Positions 8,502 to 17,390 of a stretch of DNA of 64,000 nt are shown here, one piece after another. The DNA is taken from NCBI RefSeq assembly GCF_025466085.1, contig NZ_JANLOD010000069.1, positions 1 to 64,000 on the forward strand, written 5' to 3'. How positions within the stretch are numbered: the stretch's first letter is position 1; the number at the start of each line of letters is the position of its first letter. This stretch comes from Pseudomonas sp. 14P_8.1_Bac3. Lineage in GTDB: Bacteria; Pseudomonadota; Gammaproteobacteria; Pseudomonadales; Pseudomonadaceae. The notes under the pieces are model-generated. The model was not told where the DNA came from. It saw only the letters and a list, made by a program, of their open reading frames with translations, and did not search any database. A program made the position numbers and the translations under genes.

Positions 8502-11348
8502 TTGAGTGGTGCCGATACGCTGACGATCTCCGCGCCGGGCAGCATTACCAATGCCGGCAAGACCGTCAGCCTCAAGGACAGCACGACCGGCGCCGGTGTG
8601 GTGATTGATAACTCCGGGCAGATCGTTTCTACCGGAGGCCGGGCGATCGACAGCAGTGGCGACCTGACCCAGGCGCGTCAATACAGCATCTACAACCGTG
8701 CCGGCGGGCAGATTCTGGGGTTCAACGATGCGTTGCGCATCGACAGCAATTTCGTCAGTGGCAGTCTGTTGATCGACAACAGCGGCATCATCCGCTCCAC
8801 CACCGGCCAGGGCCTGGACCTGGATGCGTTGCGCAGCGCCGGGGTCACGACCACCATCATCAACCGCGCGGGCGGGCTGATTCGTGGGGACGCCAGTGAT
8901 GGCATGAAGACCGGCGCTAACGCGACCATCACCAACTACGGTGAGATTTCCACCGGCGATTCGCACAATGCCGACGAGAAATTCGACGGTGTCGATATCG
9001 ACTCGGCCACCGGCGTGACGGTAACCAACTACGGGACCATCACGGGCGGACGCCACGGCATCACCACCGACCTCGGTGCGACGCTGACCAACTACGGGCA
9101 AATCACCGGGCGTAACGGCTCCGGTTTCGGCTCCGATGGCAATGGCACCGTGATCAACCACGGCACCATCACCGGTGCCTATTCCGGATTGCAACCCAAT
9201 GGCGACGGGGATGGCGTGGACATCGACCAACTCGCGCATATCGAAAACTACGGCACCATTCAGGGCGTCGGTGCCGGTGGCGAGGACAAAAATGGCTTCG
9301 CCAATGGCAGTGAAGGGATTGCGCTGGGTGGCGGCTACATTTTCAACGCCAGGGGTGCGCTGATCAGCGGCGCCAACAGTGCGATTTTGGTGGACGACGG
9401 CAGCGGCGGTTCCGGCATGGCGGCGACCACACTGGAAAACTTTGGCACCATTCAGGGCCTCGATGGTTTCGGGGTGAAATTTGTCGGCGAGTTCGCTGAC
9501 AGTGTCGTCAACGGCGGCACCATCAGCGGCAGCGATGGCCTCGCGCTGGACCTCGGCGGTGGCAACGACAGCCTGACCTTGCGCGATGGCAGCCGCTTCG
9601 TCGGCGTCGTCGATGGAGGAACCGGTCGTGACCAGGTGGTGATGGACGACGCGGCGGGTGGCAGTTTCGGCGCCAGTCGCAATTTCGAGTGGCTGGAGGT
9701 CAAGCAAGGGGCTTGGACGCTGACCGGCAGCGGCGATTTCAGTGATGGCGGCGCGGTGCGCAGTGGCGCGACGCTGATCAATCAGGGCGGCATTGCCGGT
9801 GGCCTGACGGTCGACGCGGGCGGGGTGTATGCCGGCGGTGGTTCAGTGGGCAGTCTTCTGGTCAATGGCACGTTGCGCACCAACACCCAGCTCGGTACCG
9901 CGACCATCGGCCGCGATCTGACCTTCGGCAGCGGCGGCACGCTCGCCTATGGCGTCAATGCCGATGGCAGCAGCGCCCCGGTGATCGTCGGCGGCAGCGC
10001 CAACCTGAATGGCGCCACCCTCGCGGTGAACCCCGGCAGCGGCACCTACCCGTGGCAAAGCCATTACACGGTGCTGCAAGCCGCGAGCATCAACGGCACG
10101 TTTGGCAAGGTCACCAGCGACTACGCTTTCATCACACCGACCCTCGCCTACACCCCGACCCAGGTCGATCTGACCTATACCCGCAACGACATCGCCTTCA
10201 ACGAATTCGCCACCACCGGCAACGGTGCCAGTGCGGCCAACAGCCTCGCCTCAATGGGCAAAAACAACGCGCTCTACAACGCGCTGCTCAACACCACTAA
10301 CGCCACCGCCAGCGAGGCCATTGAACAACTGTCCGGCGCGAGCAACGCCAACCTGACCAGCGCGACCCTCGGCGCCAGCAGCCAGGTCAGCGCCAGCATG
10401 CTCTCGGCGATGCAGCAGATGGGCGGTGGTTCAGGCTTGCTGGCAGGCCTTGATCAGCGGGACACACCCCTCCTGGCATCCAACGGCGTACCCACCGAAG
10501 CGCGCAACCTCAACGACCCGAACGCGCGCGGCCGCCTCTGGCTGCAGGCCATTGGTGGCTACGGCAAAATCGACGGCGAACAGGGCAGCAGCGGTCTGGA
10601 ACAACGCACCAAGGGCAGTGTGCTCGGCGCCGACTGGGCGCTCAATCCGCAATGGCGCCTGGGCGTGCTCGGCGGTTACTCGAAGACCGATCTGGATGCC
10701 ACCGGGGTCGATGGCAATGTCGAGAGCTGGCATGCCGGCGTCTACGCCCTGCGCCAAAGCGGTCCGTTCGCGTTGCGCCTGGGCGCGGCCTACAGTGGCC
10801 ATCAAGGTGAAAGCAAACGCACCATCGCCTTCAACGGGTTCAACGACCGACCAAAAGGCGATTACGACGCCGACAGCCAGCAAGCTTTCGCCGAACTGGG
10901 TTATGCCATGGGCAGCGGCCGCCTGAGCGCCGAACCCTTCGCCAACCTTGGCTACCAGCGCTACCACCGCGACAGCTACCAGGAAAAAGGCGGCGCTGCC
11001 GCGTTGCAGGTCGATGACCAAACCCAGGACAACTTCAGCAGCACCTTCGGCCTGCGTTTGGCGCACCTGGGGACATTGGACAACGGCATGACCCTGACCC
11101 CGCGCATGACCGCAGGCTGGAAACACACCTATGGCGATGTCAGCAGCACCACCCGCCAGGCCTTCGTGGTGGGCGGCACCGCCTTCAGCGTCGATGGCAG
11201 TTCGCTGGACCGGGACAGCCTGGTGCTGGAGGCCGGGCTGGACTTGGGCCTTTCAACGCGTCATTCGGTGGGGCTTGGCTACAGTGGCGAGATCGGCAAT
11301 AACAGCCGCAACCATGGGTTGATCGGGCAGTGGCAGATGAGTTTTTGA
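8502..11348 (+). CDS. autotransporter lacking its N-terminal signal peptide (probably non-functional)
   Basis: 948 residues from a TTG at 8502. An in-frame TGA at 8484-8486 limits the open frame, so no signal peptide can be encoded. Residues 1-330 are beta-helix repeats (ITNYGEI, VTNYGTITGG, LTNYGQITG, VINHGTITG, IENYGTIQG, LENFGTIQG). About 540-680 is a linker, and the last ~280 form a complete beta-barrel ending in WQMSF with a terminal Phe. The start codon is weak and there is no RBS. It begins 8 bp from the divergent HTH gene, consistent with a deletion that removed promoter, signal peptide and early passenger. A full-length paralogue follows. Best read as a 5'-truncated gene. Confidence 0.85.
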   Translation: MSGADTLTISAPGSITNAGKTVSLKDSTTGAGVVIDNSGQIVSTGGRAIDSSGDLTQARQYSIYNRAGGQILGFNDALRIDSNFVSGSLLIDNSGIIRSTTGQGLDLDALRSAGVTTTIINRAGGLIRGDASDGMKTGANATITNYGEISTGDSHNADEKFDGVDIDSATGVTVTNYGTITGGRHGITTDLGATLTNYGQITGRNGSGFGSDGNGTVINHGTITGAYSGLQPNGDGDGVDIDQLAHIENYGTIQGVGAGGEDKNGFANGSEGIALGGGYIFNARGALISGANSAILVDDGSGGSGMAATTLENFGTIQGLDGFGVKFVGEFADSVVNGGTISGSDGLALDLGGGNDSLTLRDGSRFVGVVDGGTGRDQVVMDDAAGGSFGASRNFEWLEVKQGAWTLTGSGDFSDGGAVRSGATLINQGGIAGGLTVDAGGVYAGGGSVGSLLVNGTLRTNTQLGTATIGRDLTFGSGGTLAYGVNADGSSAPVIVGGSANLNGATLAVNPGSGTYPWQSHYTVLQAASINGTFGKVTSDYAFITPTLAYTPTQVDLTYTRNDIAFNEFATTGNGASAANSLASMGKNNALYNALLNTTNATASEAIEQLSGASNANLTSATLGASSQVSASMLSAMQQMGGGSGLLAGLDQRDTPLLASNGVPTEARNLNDPNARGRLWLQAIGGYGKIDGEQGSSGLEQRTKGSVLGADWALNPQWRLGVLGGYSKTDLDATGVDGNVESWHAGVYALRQSGPFALRLGAAYSGHQGESKRTIAFNGFNDRPKGDYDADSQQAFAELGYAMGSGRLSAEPFANLGYQRYHRDSYQEKGGAAALQVDDQTQDNFSSTFGLRLAHLGTLDNGMTLTPRMTAGWKHTYGDVSSTTRQAFVVGGTAFSVDGSSLDRDSLVLEAGLDLGLSTRHSVGLGYSGEIGNNSRNHGLIGQWQMSF

Positions 11349-11518
11349 TTGTGGGAAATGTGCCAGCTTCCTGATCGGCTGTAGGCAAAATTCGCACGGT
11401 GACCTCGGCAGAAACCATCGTTGTCGTGCGGCGGGCCTTTTTTCAACAGAACGAGTCGACGATAGCCGCGCTGACCCCGGAAGCGGCTGACATCCGCGGA
11501 ATTAGTGGTCTTTTAGAG

Positions 11519-11549
11519 TTTGGCCTCCTTTCAACGGAGGCCAAATTTG
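11519..11549 (+). promoter_or_regulatory. RBS-sequestering stem-loop upstream of the second autotransporter
   Basis: A perfect 10-bp stem: TTTGGCCTCC at 11519-11528 pairs with GGAGGCCAAA at 11536-11545 around a 7-base loop. The right arm contains the Shine-Dalgarno GGAGG (11536-11540), 9 bases before the ATG at 11550. The structure would hide the ribosome-binding site unless melted or opened by an RNA or protein. There is no U-tract, so it is not an ordinary terminator. Confidence 0.6.
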
Positions 11550-13751
11550 ATGCCTGTTCAACCTACGTATCGTCCCCACCACCTCGCCTTGGCGATTGCC
11601 CTCGCACTCGGTTGCGTCGGACCTTCCCACGCCGAAGATCAAGCCACTACCCCCCCTGTCGAAATCGACGGGCAGCCAAAAGTTGAGCTGAAGGGCGACC
11701 CGCTTCATCGGCTTCTCACCTTTATTGGCGCGTCCGACACTGCCCTTCATGTGATCGACTCGCCGCAAAGCGTTGTAAAAGGAGGAAAAGGTAACGACCT
11801 CTTTATCGTGAAAAACGGTGGCAGCTTCAACGGTCGGGCTGAAGGCGGTGGCGGAACCAACGTCATTCATCTGGATGCCTCCGACGGCGGCACACTGGGA
11901 GACACACGCAACTTCGCCGGCCTTTACCAATCCCAGGGCGCTTGGACGCTGGCCAGTAAAAATGACTTCAAGGAAGGCGTGGTGGTACTGAATGAAGGGG
12001 TCCTGACCAACGAGGGTAAAATTTTGGGCGACGCGATCACGCTCGGCCAGCTCTTCAATAAAGGCGAAATCAGGGGTCACGTCGAGGTTGAAGAAGGCGG
12101 CACTTTCGCGGGAGCGGGCACCATCGGCAGCCTGAATGTGCGCGGTAATCTCGAGGTCAGTAGCTTGCACGGCGCGCCCAAGGTCAGAGGTAACTTGAGC
12201 CTTTCCGATTCAGCGGTATTGGCTTATGGCGTCGCTCCAGATGGCAGTGCGGGAACGATCAGGGTCGGTGGCACTGCCAGCTTGGGTGACGCGACGCTGA
12301 AAATCGTTGCGGTACCGGGTGATTATTCGCAAACCGGTCAGCACACCGTCATTGAGGCAAAAAAGGTCGAGGGACAATTTGGCAAGGTCCTTCATGATCT
12401 GGCTTTCATGGAGCCTGTCGTGCAGTACGATCAAAGGAAGGTTGGTCTGACGTACGCTCGTAACGAAGTGTCCATCGCAGATATCGCCACGACCGAAAGC
12501 GGAAAGGCGATTGGCGCGAGCATCATCGAGCCGCCAACCATTCCCCACATTCAAACACCCACTGAAGGGGCGCCGGGCGCCATCGGTGAAAAGGTGACTG
12601 ACGCCTCCGCCGCAGCACCGGAACCAACTGACGCGACAACTCCCACCGCCGCGCTACCACCAACATCCAACGCGACAAGCACTGCCGCCGCTACTCAACA
12701 AACGACTACCACAACAAACACCGCCGTTAATGCCCTGCTCACTTCTGATAAAGCGACCGCCGCCTATGCCCTCGAGATTCTGGCCGGCGACAGCAACGCC
12801 CATCTTGCCAGAGCGACTTTGAACAGTGATGCCCCCATCACCGCGACGCTGCTCTCGGCCATGCGCCAGTTAGACACAGCCGGTTTTTTTGACAATCCGA
12901 ATCGGGCGCCCCGTTTTGCTGCGGGAAATGGCGACAATGGCAGGGTCTGGCTGCAAGCGCTGGGACACAGCGGGAAACTGGATCGCGATTATGATCCCCT
13001 GCAACACTCGACCCAAGGTCTGGTGCTGGGCGCTGATTGGCGAATCGACGAGCACTGGCGACTGGGTGTGATGGGCGGGCAGTCCCGCACACGGCAGAAA
13101 AGCAGGGAACTGGAGGGTGATCTGGACAGCTGGCACGTCGGGGCCTATGCCTTGCGGCAAGACGGACCGATGTCCATACGCCTCGGCGCGACGCACAACA
13201 GCCACGACGGAAGCAGCGCGCGCCGGGTCGAATTCCATGGTTTCAAGGATCGTCCCAAGGGCCGCTACGATGCGAGCACCCAACAAGCCTTCGCGGAAGT
13301 CGGCTACAACCTGGGCCGCGCGAGCTTTAGCGTCGAACCGTTTGCGAGCGTTGGTTATCAACGTTATCAGCGCGACGGTTTCTCGGAAAAAGGTGGGGAC
13401 GCAGCACTGAAGGTGCACGGACAATCCGAGGAAAACTTCAGCAGCACATTCGGCCTGCGCCTGGCGAAGCTCAGCACTTTTGATAACGGCATGCAGCTGG
13501 TGCCGCGCGTCAGTGCTGGATGGAAACACGCGTACGGCGAGGTCTACACCGAAACCCGGCAACGTCTTGTCAAAGGCGGAAATGACTACAGCGTCTACAG
13601 CGCGCCACTGGATCGGAACACTTTGATGGTCGATGCGGGCATGGACCTGAAGCTTTCCAAACGCAATACGCTCGGCATCGCCCTCACCGGTGAAATGGGC
13701 AGTGATAGCCGTAGCCATGGCGTAACGGGGCAATGGCGCATGAGCTTCTAA
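11550..13751 (+). CDS. autotransporter (type Va secretion), paralogue of the preceding gene
   Basis: 733 residues. The signal peptide is seen in HHLALAIALALGCVGPSHA, cleaved before EDQ. The passenger is short (about residues 30-330) and shares INQG/LTNEG-type motifs and a GTASLGDATLKI strand with the upstream paralogue. Residues about 335-400 are a Pro/Thr/Ala-rich linker absent from the paralogue. The final ~280 residues are the autotransporter beta-barrel, starting near GRVWLQALGHSGKLD and ending in WRMSF. The barrel is closely related to the upstream copy (FSSTFGLRLA, DNGM, SAGWKHAYG), showing tandem duplication. The ATG at 11550 has GGAGG 9 bases upstream, inside a stem-loop. The passenger has no recognisable enzymatic motif. 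Confidence 0.88.
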   Translation: MPVQPTYRPHHLALAIALALGCVGPSHAEDQATTPPVEIDGQPKVELKGDPLHRLLTFIGASDTALHVIDSPQSVVKGGKGNDLFIVKNGGSFNGRAEGGGGTNVIHLDASDGGTLGDTRNFAGLYQSQGAWTLASKNDFKEGVVVLNEGVLTNEGKILGDAITLGQLFNKGEIRGHVEVEEGGTFAGAGTIGSLNVRGNLEVSSLHGAPKVRGNLSLSDSAVLAYGVAPDGSAGTIRVGGTASLGDATLKIVAVPGDYSQTGQHTVIEAKKVEGQFGKVLHDLAFMEPVVQYDQRKVGLTYARNEVSIADIATTESGKAIGASIIEPPTIPHIQTPTEGAPGAIGEKVTDASAAAPEPTDATTPTAALPPTSNATSTAAATQQTTTTTNTAVNALLTSDKATAAYALEILAGDSNAHLARATLNSDAPITATLLSAMRQLDTAGFFDNPNRAPRFAAGNGDNGRVWLQALGHSGKLDRDYDPLQHSTQGLVLGADWRIDEHWRLGVMGGQSRTRQKSRELEGDLDSWHVGAYALRQDGPMSIRLGATHNSHDGSSARRVEFHGFKDRPKGRYDASTQQAFAEVGYNLGRASFSVEPFASVGYQRYQRDGFSEKGGDAALKVHGQSEENFSSTFGLRLAKLSTFDNGMQLVPRVSAGWKHAYGEVYTETRQRLVKGGNDYSVYSAPLDRNTLMVDAGMDLKLSKRNTLGIALTGEMGSDSRSHGVTGQWRMSF

Positions 13752-13763
13752 CCACAGGGACAC

Positions 13764-13865
13764 CTGTAGGAGCCAGCTTGCTGGCGGTGGGCTTCAGGAC
13801 GCCGCGTTGATTCAGGCAGTACGCGTTATCGTTCACGACCATCGCGAGCATGCTCGCTCCTACAG
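13764..13865. repeat. REP pair (REPIN-like)
   Basis: CCTGTAGGAGCCAGCTTGCT and the inverted partner GCGAGCATGCTCGCTCCTAC lie between the convergent ends of the autotransporter and the pyruvate carboxylase operon. Confidence 0.8.
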
Positions 13866-13901
13866 GTTCCATGTCGTGCGGTAGAGCGGGGATATTTACG
13901 G

Positions 13902-13931
13902 AAAATAAAAAAAGGGGAGCACATGCCCCCC
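13902..13931 (-). terminator. intrinsic terminator of the pyruvate carboxylase operon
   Basis: On the minus strand, GGGGGC-ATGT-GCTCCCC is followed by a long T-run (seen here as AAAATAAAAAAAGGGGAGC at 13902-13920), 34 bases after the pycB stop. A textbook stem plus U-tract. Confidence 0.85.
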
Positions 13932-13964
13932 CGAGGTTTAAAGCGTTGTATCGAGGCTGTTAAT

Positions 13965-15773
13965 TCAGCCTTCGATCTCGATCAGGATTTCGCCCGGGTT
14001 CACCCGGTCACCCTTGGCCACGTGAATGGCGGTGACCTTGCCGGCGATGGCAGCCTGGACTTCGGTTTCCATCTTCATGGCTTCGGTGATCAGCACGGAC
14101 TGGCCGGCTTTTACAACGTCGCCTTCCTTGACCAGCACGTCGACGATGTTGCCCGGCATGGTGGTGCTGACGTGCCCCGGCGCAGTGGCCTGCTTGCGCT
14201 TGCTGCTGCCGCCGCCGACGAATTCGTTAAGCGGTTCGAACACGACTTCTTCCGGCATGCCGTCGATGGACAGGTAGAAGTGACGCTTGCCTTCGGCCTT
14301 GACGCCGACACCGGTGATGTCAACGCGGTAGGTTTCGCCGTGGACGTCGATCACGAACTCGGTCGGCACGCCTTCACCGCCAGCAGAGGCGACGCCGCCC
14401 GCTTCCGGAATGGGCAACAGCACTTCAGGCGTCAGGGTGCCGGCAGCACGTTCCTCAAGGAATTTGCGGCCAATGTCCGGGAACATGGCGTAGGTCAACA
14501 CGTCTTCTTCGGACTTGGCCAACGCGCCGATTTCGGCACGCAGCTTGGTCATTTCCGGCTTGAGCAGGTCCGCCGGGCGGACGTCGATCACTTCTTCACT
14601 GCCGATCGCCTGGCGACGCAGTTTTTCGTTCACGGTGCCCGGCGCCTTGCCGTAGCCACCTTGCAGGTAGAGCTTCACTTCGTTGGTGATGGTCTTGTAG
14701 CGCTCGCCGGCCAGCACGTTGAAGAACGCCTGGGTGCCGACGATTTGCGAGGTCGGGGTCACCAGCGGCGGGAAGCCGAGGTCTTCGCGAACCCGCGGGA
14801 TCTCCGCCAGCACCTCGCCCATGCGGTTCAGCGCGCCCTGCTCTTTCAGCTGGTTAGCCAGGTTGGAAATCATCCCGCCCGGGACCTGGTTGACTTGCAC
14901 ACGGGTGTCAACGGCGGTGAATTCGCTTTCGAACTGGTGGTACTTCTTGCGCACGGCGTAGAAGTACAAGCCGATCTCTTGCAGCAGTTCCAGGCTCAGG
15001 CCAGTGTCGAATTCGCTGCCCTTAAGGGCGGCGACCATCGACTCGGTGCCGGGATGGCTGGTGCCCGAGGCGAAGCTCGAAATCGCCGTGTCGATATGAT
15101 CGGCACCGTTTTCGATGGCCTTGAGCTGGCACATGGCGGCCAGGCCGGCGGTGTCGTGGGAGTGAATAAAGACCGGCAGCGACTGCTCGGACTTCAGCGC
15201 CTTGACCAGCTCACCCGTGGCGTACGGCGTCAGTAGGCCAGCCATGTCTTTGATCGCCACCGAGTCGCAACCCATGGCTTCCATTTGCCTGGCTTGCGCC
15301 ACGAACGCGTCGATGGTGTGCACCGGGCTGGTGGTGTAGGCGATGGTGCCCTGGGCGTGTTTGCCAGCAGCTTTCACTGCTTCAATGGCCACGCGCAGGT
15401 TACGCACATCGTTCATCGCGTCGAAGATACGGAACACGTCGATGCCGTTGACCGCGGCCTTGGCAACGAACGCTTTGACCACATCGTCGCTGTAGTGGCG
15501 GTAGCCCAGCAGGTTCTGGCCACGCAGGAGCATCTGCAGACGCGTATTAGGCAACGCCGCGCGCAGTTGGCGCAGACGCTCCCACGGGTCTTCCTTGAGG
15601 AAGCGTACGCAGGCGTCGAAGGTCGCGCCGCCCCAGCATTCCAGCGACCAGTAGCCGACTTTGTCGAGCTTGTCGCAGATCGGCAGCATGTCTTCGGTGC
15701 GCATGCGGGTGGCGAGCAGCGATTGGTGGGCGTCGCGCAGGATGGTGTCGGTTACATGAATCTTCTTGGACAT
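13965..15773 (-). CDS. pycB: pyruvate carboxylase subunit B (transcarboxylase/biotin carrier; OadA-like)
   Basis: The 602-residue carboxyltransferase-biotinyl subunit of two-subunit pyruvate carboxylase, which makes oxaloacetate for anaplerosis. It begins with a DRE-TIM metallolyase-like domain (DTILRDAHQSLLATRM) followed by a conserved carboxylase domain. The C-terminus is a biotinyl domain with the target lysine in EAMKMETEV. The same architecture occurs in oxaloacetate decarboxylase alpha, hence frequent annotation as oadA. Pairing with a biotin carboxylase gene, and no membrane beta/gamma subunits nearby, favour pyruvate carboxylase. The start at 15773 is preferred over one 15 bases upstream; the gap to pycA is 11 bp. 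Confidence 0.93.
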   Translation of the reverse strand: MSKKIHVTDTILRDAHQSLLATRMRTEDMLPICDKLDKVGYWSLECWGGATFDACVRFLKEDPWERLRQLRAALPNTRLQMLLRGQNLLGYRHYSDDVVKAFVAKAAVNGIDVFRIFDAMNDVRNLRVAIEAVKAAGKHAQGTIAYTTSPVHTIDAFVAQARQMEAMGCDSVAIKDMAGLLTPYATGELVKALKSEQSLPVFIHSHDTAGLAAMCQLKAIENGADHIDTAISSFASGTSHPGTESMVAALKGSEFDTGLSLELLQEIGLYFYAVRKKYHQFESEFTAVDTRVQVNQVPGGMISNLANQLKEQGALNRMGEVLAEIPRVREDLGFPPLVTPTSQIVGTQAFFNVLAGERYKTITNEVKLYLQGGYGKAPGTVNEKLRRQAIGSEEVIDVRPADLLKPEMTKLRAEIGALAKSEEDVLTYAMFPDIGRKFLEERAAGTLTPEVLLPIPEAGGVASAGGEGVPTEFVIDVHGETYRVDITGVGVKAEGKRHFYLSIDGMPEEVVFEPLNEFVGGGSSKRKQATAPGHVSTTMPGNIVDVLVKEGDVVKAGQSVLITEAMKMETEVQAAIAGKVTAIHVAKGDRVNPGEILIEIEG

Positions 15774-15784
15774 TGTTTTATTCC

Positions 15785-17200
15785 TCACAGGCCTGCGTGG
15801 GCGGCGATGGCGGCGGCGATGGCCAGGGCCAGCTCTTCGGGTTTGCGCTTGATCGAGTAGTTGGTCAGTTCAGGGTGGCTTTCAACGAAGCTGGTGTTGA
15901 ACTGGCCGCTACGGAATTCCGGGTTGCGCAGGATTTCCTGGTAGTACGCGGCGGTGGTCTTGACCCCTTGCAGACGCATGTCGTCGAGGGCACGCAAGCC
16001 ACGGTCCATTGCCTCTTCCCAGGTCAGCGCCCAGACCACCAGTTTCAGGCACATGGAATCGTAGAACGGTGGAATGGTGTAGCCGGTGTAGATCGCCGTG
16101 TCGGTGCGCACGCCGGGACCGCCGGGCGCGTAGTAACGGGTGATCTTGCCGAAGCTGGGCAGGAAGTTGTTTTTCGGGTCTTCAGCGTTGATCCGGAACT
16201 GCAGCGCAAAACCACGGTGCTGGATGTCTTCCTGTTTCACCGAAAGCGGCAGGCCGGACGCGATGCGGATCTGCTCGCGAACGATGTCGATGCCGGTGAT
16301 TTCTTCGGTGATGGTGTGTTCCACCTGCACCCGGGTGTTCATCTCCATGAAGTACACCTCGCCCTCGGCGAGCAGGAACTCCACGGTGCCGGCGTTCTCG
16401 TACCCCACGGCCTTGGCTGCACGCACCGACAGGTCGCCGATGTAGGCGCGCTGTTCCGGGGTCAGTTGCGGGCTTGGGGCGATCTCGATGAGCTTCTGGT
16501 TGCGCCGCTGGATCGAGCAGTCACGCTCGAACAGGTGCACCACGTTGCCGAAGCTGTCGCCGAGGATCTGCGCTTCGATGTGCTTTGGATTGACGATGCA
16601 TTTTTCCAGGAACACTTCCGCTGAACCGAAGGCCTTGGTGGCTTCGGAAATCACACGGGGGAAAGCCTGTTCGAGCTCTTCGCGACTGTTGCAGCGACGG
16701 ATACCGCGACCGCCACCACCGGAGGTGGCCTTGAGCATTACCGGGTAACCGATACGGTCGCCTTCGATCAGGGCTTCTTCGATGCCAGCGACATTACCCT
16801 CGGTACCCGGCGTGACCGGCACGCCGGCCTTGATCATGCTGCGGCGAGCTTCGGTCTTGTCGCCCATGCGGCGAATCACTTCGGCCGATGGACCGATGAA
16901 TTTGATACCACGCTCGGCGCAAATCTCGGCCAGCTCGGCGTTTTCCGAGAGGAAACCGTAGCCCGGGTGCAAGGCATCGCAACCGGTTTCCACGGCCAGG
17001 TTCACCAGCTTGCGCGGGTTCAGGTAACCGGCCAGCGGGTCGGCACCGATGCTGTGGGCTTCGTCCGCACGTTTCACGTGCAAGGCATGACGGTCGGCGT
17101 CGGAATAGACCGCGACCGAGCGAATGCCCATCTCGGCGCAAGCGCGCACGATTCGTACGGCAATCTCACCACGGTTGGCGATCAGGATCTTTGTTATCAC
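15785..17200 (-). CDS. pycA: pyruvate carboxylase subunit A (biotin carboxylase)
   Basis: The 471-residue biotin carboxylase subunit, which carboxylates the biotin on PycB using ATP and bicarbonate. MITKILIANRGEIAVRIVRA is the classical N-terminus. The ATP-grasp glycine loop reads KATSGGGGRGIRRC, and the metal/active-site region is EMNTRVQVEHTITEEITG. It resembles AccC, but it sits in an operon with pycB behind a divergent LysR gene, the PA5435-PA5437 arrangement, and not next to accB. First gene of the operon; it has a 190-bp divergent promoter region. Confidence 0.93.
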   Translation of the reverse strand: MITKILIANRGEIAVRIVRACAEMGIRSVAVYSDADRHALHVKRADEAHSIGADPLAGYLNPRKLVNLAVETGCDALHPGYGFLSENAELAEICAERGIKFIGPSAEVIRRMGDKTEARRSMIKAGVPVTPGTEGNVAGIEEALIEGDRIGYPVMLKATSGGGGRGIRRCNSREELEQAFPRVISEATKAFGSAEVFLEKCIVNPKHIEAQILGDSFGNVVHLFERDCSIQRRNQKLIEIAPSPQLTPEQRAYIGDLSVRAAKAVGYENAGTVEFLLAEGEVYFMEMNTRVQVEHTITEEITGIDIVREQIRIASGLPLSVKQEDIQHRGFALQFRINAEDPKNNFLPSFGKITRYYAPGGPGVRTDTAIYTGYTIPPFYDSMCLKLVVWALTWEEAMDRGLRALDDMRLQGVKTTAAYYQEILRNPEFRSGQFNTSFVESHPELTNYSIKRKPEELALAIAAAIAAHAGL

Positions 17201-17230
17201 TTGGAGTTTCCCTTGAGCCGGTGATACCCA

Positions 17231-17250
17231 CGACCTGCTAGACCAGGTCG
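17231..17250 (-). promoter_or_regulatory. inverted repeat in the pycA leader
   Basis: CGACCTG and CAGGTCG are separated by 6 bases, about 30 bases upstream of the pycA start on the minus strand. It could be a leader hairpin or a protein site. No other support. Confidence 0.35.
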
Positions 17251-17337
17251 ACGCGTGACCAAATGTTTCAATTCAGTCGCAGCCCCACACTAGCCCCCAC
17301 AAGGGATTAACAAAAATGATTAATAATTGGGTCAGGC

Positions 17338-17353
17338 ATAAGTAAAGACTTAT
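17338..17353. promoter_or_regulatory. candidate LysR-type operator in the pycR-pycA divergent region
   Basis: ATAAGT-AAAG-ACTTAT is a perfect 6+6 bp inverted repeat with the T-N11-A character of LysR boxes, 38 bases upstream of the pycR start. It fits autoregulation of pycR and control of pycA. Confidence 0.5.
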
Positions 17354-17390
17354 AGTTGCGGCATCAGCCTGCGGCGGGAGCTTTTAGATA

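Noticed and set aside
13923..15236. Long open frame (437 codons) antisense to pycB
   Set aside because: It is a high-GC shadow, and pycB carries all family motifs including the biotin site.
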